From contig NZ_QXQA01000002.1 of assembly GCF_003583765.1 (NCBI RefSeq), positions 1 to 64,000 on the forward strand: a DNA stretch of 64,000 nt, given 5' to 3'. Shown here piece by piece: positions 1-8,500 of this stretch (within the stretch, counting starts at the first letter, position 1; every line of letters starts with the position of its first letter). Source of the DNA: Paenibacillus nanensis (GTDB taxonomy: Bacteria; Bacillota; Bacilli; Paenibacillales; Paenibacillaceae). The notes below the pieces were generated by a model. The model did not search any database, was not told the DNA's origin, and was given only the letters and a program-made list of their open reading frames with translations. The translations under genes and the position numbers were made by a program.

Positions 1-71
1 CTCCGCTCGACTTGCATGTATTAGGCACGCCGCCAGCGTTCGTCCTGAGCCAGGATCAAACTCTCCATAAA
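1..71 (-). rRNA. 16S rRNA, 5' end only
   Basis: The reverse complement carries the conserved first ~65 bases of bacterial 16S rRNA: the 27F primer region (AGAGTTTGATCCTGGCTCAG) followed by the usual GACGAACGCTGGCGGCGTGCC. The 5' end is placed near 71 by analogy with Bacillus 16S, which begins with a UUUAU-type sequence. The gene runs off the left edge, so only the start of an rrn operon is present. Confidence 0.97.
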
Positions 72-177
72 GGTGTTTGATTGCTCATTCCGTTTGTTGC
101 TTGAAGCTTTTCGCATCGGCTAAAGCCGAGTACGAAAACTTCTTATATCTATTAACTCGTTACCGAATTAACAGGGC

Positions 178-214
178 AGTTTCGCTCGTTGTTCAGTTTT
201 CAAAGAACAATCTT
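178..214 (-). promoter_or_regulatory. rrn leader antitermination / processing element
   Basis: The minus strand contains TTCTTTGAAAACTGAACAAC, the boxA-like leader motif found just upstream of 16S in Bacillus and Paenibacillus rrn operons. It is expected to act in rRNA antitermination and RNase III processing. Confidence 0.6.
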
Positions 215-254
215 TTCTTTCGTTACCGACCGCCTATTTCGTGGCCGGACTAAT

Positions 255-284
255 AATGTATCACGAATCGTTATATGAAATCAA
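255..284 (-). promoter_or_regulatory. rrn promoter P2 (proximal)
   Basis: On the minus strand TTGATT (284-279) and TACATT (260-255) are separated by 18 bp. It would start a leader of about 175 nt before 16S. Confidence 0.5.
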
Positions 285-349
285 CTGGAAATTGATGCCG
301 TTCGATTCGTTTCTCATTTCCGAACCGCTTGTCTCGCGGCCGGTGTTAT

Positions 350-378
350 AATATATCATTCTGACTACCGAGGTGCAA
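350..378 (-). promoter_or_regulatory. rrn promoter P1 (distal)
   Basis: On the minus strand TTGCAC (378-373) and TATATT (355-350) are separated by 17 bp, a housekeeping-sigma promoter reading toward the 16S gene. Together with the copy about 95 bp downstream it gives the tandem P1/P2 arrangement known from Bacillus rrn operons. Read from sequence only. Confidence 0.6.
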
Positions 379-525
379 CAGGTAATATTTTCAAGGTAAT
401 CGAAAACTGCTTAACAATCGTTCCATTGTATGCTTACCACGACTAATACCCGGAGGAACAATTGGAAAAGCTACATAAGAGGAATCTTTATGCACCCGGG
501 TAACAAGCGGAAGCGAGGAACTAGG

Positions 526-1287
526 ATGAGACTTTCGGGCAATACCATTCTAATAACAGGCGGAAGCTCTGGAATTGGACTAGCTTTTGCTGAACGTTTT
601 TTAAAAGCCGGAAACCAAGTTATTGTTACCGGACGACGCGACCAAGCGCTGCAGCTTGCAAAAGAAAAGCTCCCTGCTCTTATCACTCGTAAAAGTAATG
701 TAGAAAGTGAACCGGAGCGCGCATCATTATTTGATTGGGTCACAGTTCACTATCCAGAAGTGAATGTGTTAGTAAACAATGCCGGGATTCAACAACGCTT
801 TCATATTTTAAAAGCAGATGCCAAAAACGATTGGGATTATTATAGAAAAGAGATCGCAGTCAATTTGGAAGCCCCTTTCCATCTCTCCATGCTGTTTGCT
901 CCGTTTTTTGCGGCAAAAGAAGAGGCGGCAATCCTTAACGTAACATCTGGATTAGCTTTTACACCGCTTGCCATTGCCCCGATCTATTCCGCGACGAAAG
1001 CAGCCCTTCATTCCTTCTCAATAAGTCTCCGGCACCAGCTGGCGGACACATCGGTAGAAGTCATTGAAATTGCCCCGCCTGCGGTAAATACTAACTTAGG
1101 AGGAGTAGGACTTCATTCAAATGGCGAGCCGTTAGATAACTTTGCGGATGGAATCTTTAAGGAGCTGGAAGAAGGAAAAGAGGAAATCGGATATGGCACT
1201 TCCGTAAACCGCTTGCGTATGTCGCGAGATGAAATGGATGAGCACGTAACTAAAATGTATAATGCGATGAGACACACAATCGAATAG
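526..1287 (+). CDS. SDR-family oxidoreductase (DltE-like)
   Basis: Short-chain dehydrogenase/reductase of about 253 residues. The N-terminal Rossmann motif TGGSSGIG is the NAD(P)-binding glycine-rich turn, NNAG follows, and the catalytic pair is Tyr154/Lys158 (YSATK). The length and the motif spacing are those of classical SDRs, and the sequence resembles the DltE/YkvO-type subgroup of unknown substrate. A longer reading from 430 is open, but the start at 526 is preferred because GAGGA lies just ahead and homologues begin right before the cofactor motif. It is a single gene, divergent from the rrn promoters and closed by its own terminator. The substrate cannot be told from sequence. Confidence 0.9.
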   Translation: MRLSGNTILITGGSSGIGLAFAERFLKAGNQVIVTGRRDQALQLAKEKLPALITRKSNVESEPERASLFDWVTVHYPEVNVLVNNAGIQQRFHILKADAKNDWDYYRKEIAVNLEAPFHLSMLFAPFFAAKEEAAILNVTSGLAFTPLAIAPIYSATKAALHSFSISLRHQLADTSVEVIEIAPPAVNTNLGGVGLHSNGEPLDNFADGIFKELEEGKEEIGYGTSVNRLRMSRDEMDEHVTKMYNAMRHTIE

Positions 1288-1296
1288 CTAAAACAT

Positions 1297-1335
1297 AAAA
1301 GAAAAACTCGCCGTATATCGACGAGTTTTCTTTTT
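1297..1335 (+). terminator. Rho-independent terminator after SDR gene
   Basis: Arms AAAAGAAAAACTCG (1297-1310) and CGAGTTTTCTTTTT (1322-1335) enclose an 11-base loop and end in a T tract. The A-rich side could also serve the convergent minus-strand operon. Confidence 0.8.
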
Positions 1336-1430
1336 ATGCAAAATGTATATTGATATATGATAGTAAGGCGGTGACATGGGACTGACTCTTCTAAACATTC
1401 AACCAGAGGAACCGATTATCTATGAAACAT

Positions 1431-2813
1431 CTACTTTTTCCAAACCTCGTCGATCGCTGCCTGGAATGGCTCTTTATACTTTTCGATCACCGTCGATACC
1501 GAAACCCCTTCTAAAATTTCACCGGTGAACTCATAATAAGGCATCGTTGGATACCCGTCGATGGTATCGATGATCTTAATGCTTTCGCCGGCGATTCTCG
1601 CATTGTTCAGATCGTCCTCATTACTGAAAAACGTCTCAAATCGGGATTGTTTCGGGTAATCGTACATCGATTCAATATCGTTAATCTTTTCGTAAATATA
1701 GACTAGCTGCTCTGGATTCTCGATAGCGCTTGGAATCGTCAAGTAGTTTGGAATCGTATTGTGAGAATGATACTGCGTAGCGCTCGGTCCTTTCGGGAAC
1801 GGCAGGAAACCGATGTCATAGTCCGGCATATCCTTCTTCAAGTTTTCGATTTCGTAATCGCTGTTTGCCCACATCAGCGTATTGCCTTGGCGGAAAAATT
1901 GTCCCGGCTCCGTCCAGTCTCCGCCTTCCGTAGGTCTGCCAACAGCTTCGGTCGCGAGTCTCGACAGGAAATTCAACACTTCCAGCGTTTTCGGATCCTC
2001 TAGATTTTGTTTGTCTTCAGCGACTAGATTGGCTTCGTTCGAAGCCATAGCCTGCACGAGAATGGAAGAGCTTGCAAGTCCCCAAATATCCAGCTTGCCG
2101 TCATTATTCGTGTCTTTATTCGCTTCCTTCGCTACTTGAATGAAGGTCTCCCAATTCCAGTTGTCCTCGTTCACGTACTCCTGCAAAGGCTTTATGCCCA
2201 ATTGATTCATCAGGGTTCGATTATAAAAGATGCCCGAGGATGCGCCGTTAATCCCCGCTCTAAATCCATAACCTCTGCCTTCGTATTGCGAGTATTCGTT
2301 CGTATATTGCTGAATGAACACTTTTTCGTTTTTCGTGTATTCATCAACCGGAGAGAACAACCCTTGCGAGACAAGCGACGGAATCATCCAGGGTCTCGCT
2401 AGACGGATAATATCGCCGATCGGCTCTCCCGCAACTAACGAGGCGGTAACCTTGTCGCGCAGCTCGGCGTAATCGACAACCACATATTCCATCTTGAAAT
2501 TATGTTTTTCCATCAATGCGTCCAGGTTTTCCTTCATTTTAATGCTGTCTGGGTTGTCTTCCTTAATCGACTCATCATACCACGATACCCATTTAATTGT
2601 CCTGCCGCCCATGTCAAACTCCATTTCTGGCGTGCCGCTCGGTTCATCCTCGACGGTGTCGTTCCCGGTTTCCGCCGCATCCGTCGCCACGGGTGCATTC
2701 GTCGCATTGCCTGGTCCATTCGTGTCTGAGCCTACCCCTGAATTCGAGCTGCATGCCGCCATGAGCAGCAGCATGATACTGCAAAGCAATAGCAATGTCT
2801 TACGCTTCCACAT
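1431..2813 (-). CDS. Extracellular sugar-binding lipoprotein (ABC family 1)
   Basis: Solute-binding protein of 460 residues for a carbohydrate ABC importer. The signal peptide ends in a lipobox (LMAAC, Cys21), followed by a Ser/Asn/Thr/Gly-rich linker of about 45 residues. The mature part has the features of family 1 binding proteins, including the NKDTNNDGKLDIWGL loop and an aromatic-rich C-terminal lobe. It is the last gene of the run headed by the giant GH43 enzyme and lies 33 nt after the frameshifted esterase. The ribosome site TAGGGGG fits the ATG at 2813. No permease lies next to it, so it must use permeases encoded elsewhere (inference). The ligand is probably a hemicellulose oligosaccharide, judged by neighbours only. 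Confidence 0.88.
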   Translation of the reverse strand: MWKRKTLLLLCSIMLLLMAACSSNSGVGSDTNGPGNATNAPVATDAAETGNDTVEDEPSGTPEMEFDMGGRTIKWVSWYDESIKEDNPDSIKMKENLDALMEKHNFKMEYVVVDYAELRDKVTASLVAGEPIGDIIRLARPWMIPSLVSQGLFSPVDEYTKNEKVFIQQYTNEYSQYEGRGYGFRAGINGASSGIFYNRTLMNQLGIKPLQEYVNEDNWNWETFIQVAKEANKDTNNDGKLDIWGLASSSILVQAMASNEANLVAEDKQNLEDPKTLEVLNFLSRLATEAVGRPTEGGDWTEPGQFFRQGNTLMWANSDYEIENLKKDMPDYDIGFLPFPKGPSATQYHSHNTIPNYLTIPSAIENPEQLVYIYEKINDIESMYDYPKQSRFETFFSNEDDLNNARIAGESIKIIDTIDGYPTMPYYEFTGEILEGVSVSTVIEKYKEPFQAAIDEVWKK

Positions 2814-2846
2814 TTAAATTACCCCCTATAATCATTGATTTTTTGT

Positions 2847-3637
2847 TTAATTAACCTTCGTGCTAAGGCTCCATTCCAACGCATCGCCGATGTGCTCGTT
2901 CCAGAAATCCCAAGTATGCGCCCCCGGGTTCTCCTTATACGTGTGCTCAACTCCCTCATCCTCCAAGAAACGCTGGAAACGCTGATTGACGTCAAGCAAA
3001 AAATCTTCGGTTCCGCAGGCTAAATAAATCGATGGAATGGGGAGTCCTTCTTTTTTTAAATGGCGAATCAGCTCCTCAGGATCCTTGTCGCTTCCCAGCA
3101 CGTTATCCAAGTCTCCGAAAACCTTACGGTAATAGCCGTAGCCTGCAATGCCGTTATGGTAACCCGGCTGAATCAAGGCAGCAGCGCGGACGATAAAGCG
3201 ATGATTCCTCCGAAAGTGTCCGAATAACGGAGACCGTTTCGAATGGCGCCATAACCGCCCATGGACAATCCGCCGATCATCGTGTCCTCCCGCAAACGCG
3301 ATACCGGAAACATGCGCCGGGTGAATGCCACCAGCTCCTGTCCGACATACTCGCCCATTCTTTCGTCGCTTTCTTCGTCGTCCAAATAAAAACGATTCTC
3401 TCCGGCCGGCATAAACACCGCGATGCGATGCCGGTCCGAAAGCTCCCGAATGCGCGAGAAACTGATCCAGTCCGTATGGCTGCCGCAATAGCCGTGCAGC
3501 AAATAAAGAGACTTCAGCGGCTTGACGGACTCGCCCTCCGTATGCGGAGACTCCGGCTGGTCCAGCGGCAGCAGCGCGTTAAACGTTACCTCTCTCTTCA
3601 TACATGCCGAAAAAAAATGAATCTGCATCATAGCCAT
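2847..3637 (-). pseudogene. EstA-type esterase, frameshifted
   Basis: Two frames together encode one alpha/beta-hydrolase of about 260 residues, the normal size of the tributyrin/acetyl-esterase (EstA, esterase D-like) family. The first frame (3637 to 3173) carries HGYCGS and the nucleophile elbow GLSMGGYGA, then stops after SALLP. From about 3190 a shifted frame continues with YHNGIAGYGYY, the acid region CGTEDFLLD and the catalytic-His stretch PGAHTWDFW, ending at 2847. The serine and the histidine are therefore on different frames, and neither half alone can be active. A single-base indel near 3173-3190 would explain it. It could be a real mutation or an assembly error. It sits in the GH43-GH5 run, where de-acetylation or feruloyl removal from xylan would fit. 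Confidence 0.85.
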
Positions 3638-3673
3638 GTGTACATTACTCCTCTGATGAGTGACATCGGTTCA

Positions 3674-5371
3674 TTAATTGATCTTCACCAGCTGCCATTG
3701 CTGGTTCAAATCACCGCGGTACTGGTTCTGCTGGAGCTTCGCGCCGTCTGCCGTCGACGCTCCCGCTACCTCAACCGCTTTGTTGCTGTTGACATTCAGG
3801 ATGCAATAAAAGCCGTTGCTCAGCTTGATGATACGGAAGCGCTGGGCGGTATTCGCATAGTCCTGCATTAGCTGAATCGCTTCCCCGTTGTTTTTTGAGC
3901 CATTGCGAACATCCATCACTTTGCCGTCACTGGAGCTTAAGCTTTTGATTCGATATTGATTGTTATAGGTGCCCATATCATCCACGACCCACTGCTGAGC
4001 GGTTGCATTATTGGTCTGCCATTGCTGAAGCTGCAGAGCGTTCGTGTTCTGTCCGCCAGGGACATCGATCGCCTTACCGGAAGCGCGGTTAATGAATGTG
4101 TACGTCGCCCCGTTCGTCAGACCGTTCCAGATTCCATTCCAAGGCAGCAGCTGCGCCCGCTCGTAATACCATTCGAATATAAAACGCGCCATGCCGTCCC
4201 TTGCCGTGTTGCCGTCGAACAGCAATCCCGCCGTCGGATCAGCGAATGAGCTTCTAGGGCCAGGCTGCAACAGGAAGCCGTTCATATGAACCGCAATGCT
4301 GACATTTCCTGCCGCCGTAAAAATCGCTTTTGTGTTTTTGCCGAAACCGGCATTGGTCCCGTCGAACAGCTTCCAATATTCGGAGTCACCCTGCTGCCAT
4401 TTGAACCAGGTTGTCTCCGTAATGTTGATCGGATAGTTGTCGGCGCATGGCTTAATGTTTGTATCCCATTGCTGCTGCAGCGTCGCATAGTTGTCGTTTG
4501 CGCCGTAGCCCGGGTACCAATGAACCGAATACCCGACATTGTTTAACGGGTCGGAAAGCGGATGCGTAGCGCATAGCTGATAGTATTGATCCCAGCCGAG
4601 ACCTGCCGCCCATATCACATTGTCTGCGCCTTGATTCCGAATCGTCGCAATCATGGCGTTTTGGAAGCTGCGAAGCGCGTTCCAATGCGCGACAAAATCA
4701 GGACTGGAAGGATGTCCTCCCCAGGTTCCGTTCGCGTACGCAAGAACGGGCTCGTTCACAAGCTCGAACATGACGTTGTCCGCGCTTTTGATACCGGGCC
4801 GGGATGCGAGATAGCCCCATATTTGATTAAATTTGTCCAGATTGGCCTGCGTTGTCGCCTGATTGTTCTGCAGCGTGAAGTCTAACCCAAGCGTGACGTA
4901 TAGGCCTTTGGTTTTGGCGTATTCGATATACGGAATAATCACGTTTTGCGTGACAGCCTGTAAGCCGGCGAAATTGTAGGTTCCCGCCGCTACGTCGCCC
5001 ATGTCCTCCCTGTCGATAAACAGGCGGACCTGGTTCATGTACCAGCCATGGTCGTTGCCATACTTTGGCGATGTGCTGGTGAAGGTATCCGTAATGTCCT
5101 TCAAATAAGCAAGTCTCGCGGCGTAACTGTTCCCTCCGTGCAAGTTCAAATAATAGTTGCTGTTCTGGTACGTCCAGTAGGAGCCCGTTGGCTGATGCCA
5201 CCCGCTAAGAAGCACCGGCTGTCCGCTGCTGTTGACCAGCTGGTTGCCGCTGACATGCAGTTTCGTAGGGGTGATGCCCGACCAAGCGTTAGCTGAATTG
5301 CCGTTCGCCAAAAGCGGCGACAGCAGAAGCGCCACTAGCAGCAGCTTCATGGTCCAGCTCAATCTTTTCAT
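3674..5371 (-). CDS. Secreted GH5 glycoside hydrolase with CBM13 (ricin B) module
   Basis: Endo-acting glycanase of 565 residues. The signal peptide probably ends after Ala29 (NSANA). Residues ~33-385 form a GH5-type TIM barrel: acid/base Glu207 in VNEP, a HWYPGYG motif, and nucleophile Glu319 in NITETTW. Residues ~416-565 form a ricin B-type beta-trefoil (CBM13) with three QQW/QxW-type repeats (LQQWQ, AQQWVV, NQQWQ), a common xylan- or galactan-binding module. GH5 includes cellulases, mannanases and xylanases, and the subfamily is not decided here. GAAAGGAG precedes the ATG. It is the second gene after the SLH-anchored GH43 enzyme, separated by a hairpin. Confidence 0.88.
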   Translation of the reverse strand: MKRLSWTMKLLLVALLLSPLLANGNSANAWSGITPTKLHVSGNQLVNSSGQPVLLSGWHQPTGSYWTYQNSNYYLNLHGGNSYAARLAYLKDITDTFTSTSPKYGNDHGWYMNQVRLFIDREDMGDVAAGTYNFAGLQAVTQNVIIPYIEYAKTKGLYVTLGLDFTLQNNQATTQANLDKFNQIWGYLASRPGIKSADNVMFELVNEPVLAYANGTWGGHPSSPDFVAHWNALRSFQNAMIATIRNQGADNVIWAAGLGWDQYYQLCATHPLSDPLNNVGYSVHWYPGYGANDNYATLQQQWDTNIKPCADNYPINITETTWFKWQQGDSEYWKLFDGTNAGFGKNTKAIFTAAGNVSIAVHMNGFLLQPGPRSSFADPTAGLLFDGNTARDGMARFIFEWYYERAQLLPWNGIWNGLTNGATYTFINRASGKAIDVPGGQNTNALQLQQWQTNNATAQQWVVDDMGTYNNQYRIKSLSSSDGKVMDVRNGSKNNGEAIQLMQDYANTAQRFRIIKLSNGFYCILNVNSNKAVEVAGASTADGAKLQQNQYRGDLNQQWQLVKIN

Positions 5372-5433
5372 TACTTACATCTCCTTTCAGTTCGAATGTT
5401 GTATGTGAATTCATGGTCGTACGGAATAACAGA

Positions 5434-5473
5434 TGCGCCCTTTCCTCAATCACTTATCGATGGATAGGGCGCA
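5434..5473. other. Intergenic stem-loop between GH43 and GH5 genes
   Basis: TGCGCCCT (5434-5441) pairs with AGGGCGCA (5466-5473). The stem continues inward by TCC/GGA after one mismatch. No T tract follows on the minus strand, so it looks more like an mRNA-stabilising or processing hairpin, or a weak terminator setting the ratio of the two enzymes, than a full terminator. Confidence 0.45.
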
Positions 5474-5513
5474 CCTCGCCGTTTGTTCTAAGCTGTTAAT
5501 TGCCCTGCTGCCT

Positions 5514-8500
5514 TCATGTAATCCATTCAGACTGCTGAAGCAGCCGGTGCAAGATTTTCGCAGCCTCTGCTCTGGATATGTCCGCTTTCGGCGCCAGCGT
5601 ATTGCCGCCTCGTCCGGCGATAATCTCCGCCGCTATACCCGCTGCAAAAGCTTCCTTCGCCCACACTGAAATGTCTCCTTCATCGAAAAACGGGGATAGG
5701 ACGGCTATGCCTGCTTCGTCACTGACCGATTCGTATAAGCCCGTAAGCTTCATCGCGTTCGCCAGAATAACCATTGCCTGCTCCCTCGAAATGATGGCTG
5801 CAGGACGGAAGGTTCCGTCATCGAAGCCGTTAATTAATCCCGTTTCATAAGCCGTTAAGACATAGCTGCTGTACCAGTCTCCTGTCTCCACATCCGTAAA
5901 AGGAGACTTGCCGGAATCCGGCTTTAAGCCAAGCGCCCTCACCGCGATTTCGGCAAATTCGGCGCGGGTAATGGAATCATCCGGATAAAATAACCCGTCA
6001 TCAGAACCTGTAATGACCATGCGCGAACCAAGATCGTTAACATAGGTCTTCGCCCAATGGTTTTCAGTATCGGGGAAAGCTGCCTCATGCTTTATGACAG
6101 CGTATATGCTATTCGTCAAACTATTTGCTTTGGCATAGTAGCTTCCGCCAACAACGACCACTGCGGACGGGATGTGGCGGACGGCGCCGTCAGGCTCGAT
6201 AACAATGACCGTCGTTACCTTCCCTGGCTCCACATGTTCCGGTATAGGGATGAGCTTCTCCACGTAGCTGTCAAAACTAGCGATTTCCTCGCTTCTCGCT
6301 CCGGCAGATGCCGTCACCGTGAAGCGTACGGGCGGCGCGATCAACTCGAAGCTTTCGTTTTCGGCTGCTTCTTCCGCCGAGCTGAGCTGCTCCGTCGTGG
6401 GAGCGGCGATTTCTATACCAATTGTTAATTCATGAAGCTCTGAGCGTCCGCCAAGCACCTTGGTAATCTCGTGAAGATTGAGCGCCTTGGCGGGCAGCCT
6501 GTAAATGCCACGTTCGGTTCGAAGCTCCACTGCGGCTTCGGAAGCAATAAGCAGCTTCAGCAATTCACCGTTAAACTGCCCGACAACCCTATCGCTGCCA
6601 CTCTGATCCGGGATGACGATTACCGAGCCTTTGCCGGCAGTAGCCAACCGTTTCTCAAGCTTGATCTCATCCAGCTCAATCGTTGTTATTGTTTGCCCGT
6701 TCCTTTCGGACTTCCATGCCGTTGCTCCAAGCCCGATGCTGCCATTTACTTCAATCTCGACATCCGTTCTACTGCTCGTTGCAGGCGGAACCGGCGTTGG
6801 CTGCCATGTCGGTGTTGGTGTTGGTGTTGGCGTCGGTGTTGGCGTTGGTGTCGGCGTTGGCTCCGTCCCTGGATCCGCTTCCGTGAACGACCAATAATCG
6901 ATATCCATGATCGCCTCCTCCCCCGTTCCTTTGAACGTAAAGAAAAGATGGCGCACACCGCTAACCTCAGCTAATTCAGCGCTTACAACCTTCCAATCCG
7001 ATTCGCTTTCGGATGGATCAATCTTCATCTCGCCGATTACCGTTCCGTTCGGGCTGTCCAATCGCATTTCCAGCGTGCCGCCGGCAGCAGCCCTGACGCT
7101 CGCCTCGAAAGCCTTGGCTCCGTTATTGCCGAAATCGACGTTGGCCGCCGCGAACCAGTCACCGTTTTGAATATCCGTCACATAAAGATTTACCGGCTGA
7201 TCCACATTCGCCGGAGCATTCAACGCCGATGTGCGAATTCCCGCATTCCACGCAATCGTCTCCGCTTCATTTCTTTGGTAAGGATTCAAATTCGCGACCG
7301 GAGAGACACCTTCCATATCCGCTTTAATGCTGCGAATATGGCCGCTTTCGTAGATGTCCACTTTGTTGATATGGGTGGAGCGATAGCCTTTGCCGTCTCC
7401 CAATGCTGCTTTGCTTACGGTCTGGGCATGGTACGCAATATACCATTCGCCATGGAATTCGAAGATCGAATGATGATTATTGCCCCCTACTCCGAAGAAT
7501 GTGCTTGGATTTTTTAAGATGGGAGCCGCGTATGTGAACGGGCCCATCGGGCTGTCGCTCACCATATAGGCGATTTCTCCGGGCGGCGGCGTGCCTTCCG
7601 GGTGAACCCCCGCAAAGTTCGAGCAATACGAATAGTAATATTTGCCGTTAAATTTGTGGATGCCGGAATCCTCGAACATGTAAGGAGCATCGATTGTCAC
7701 CGCCGAGCCAACCGTCTCGATCATATTATCCGCAAGCTCGATGACCCGGCTTGTTTTCGGATTCGAAATTTGCGATGGGGAAGGATTGCCGCCACCCGGC
7801 AAGCCGCCGCCGAAGTACAGATAGCCTTTGCCGTCGTCATCGACCAGCACAGCCGGATCGAAGAGCCACACGACACCGTTCACGCCAGGCGTTGACCAGG
7901 AAATGAGCGGTTTACCGATCGGATCGGTCCATGGACCGACGGGACTGTCTGCGGTCAACACGCCGATGCCGCTGGCGTTGTTGGCGAAGTAAAGGAAAAA
8001 CTTGTCTTTGCCGTCGATCACTTTATGCGCCGCTGCAGGCGCCCAAGAGTTGTTCGCCCATTTGGCCGCGCCGTTTGGACCCGCCACCGGAATCGCCCCG
8101 TGGTCCGTCCAATTCACCATGTCGGAGGACGAAATCACCGTAATCGTATTGATTTTGCCGTACGTATTGTTCACGATATTGCCGCTGGCGTCATATTCGT
8201 ATTCGTCATTCGTCATGTACACGTATACTCTTCCGTCATACACCATGGCGAATGGATCGGCGCCGAACTTATGGCTGACAAGCGGATTATGATAACCCGG
8301 AACCTTCGCGAGCGCTCCCGTATTCAACGTTTTGAGGCCGATATTGGCTATTGCTCGATGGACGTTATAGACTGCGCTTCCGCCCTCAGCCTGAATATAG
8401 TCGGTTCGTATGACGACCGTGCGGTCGGTTGGCGCAAAATCCGCAACCTTCAAATGAATTGTCGCGAACAGATCGGATTCATGGTGGACGAAGCTCACCG

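Noticed and set aside
1-430. tRNA genes next to the rrn operon
   Set aside because: No cloverleaf-like sequence or CCA end was seen between the 16S start and the SDR gene; the region is promoter and leader.
6810-6861. GGTGTT-type tandem repeat as a possible CRISPR or origin repeat
   Set aside because: Units are six bases, without spacers, and in frame with a Thr-Pro linker of the GH43 protein.
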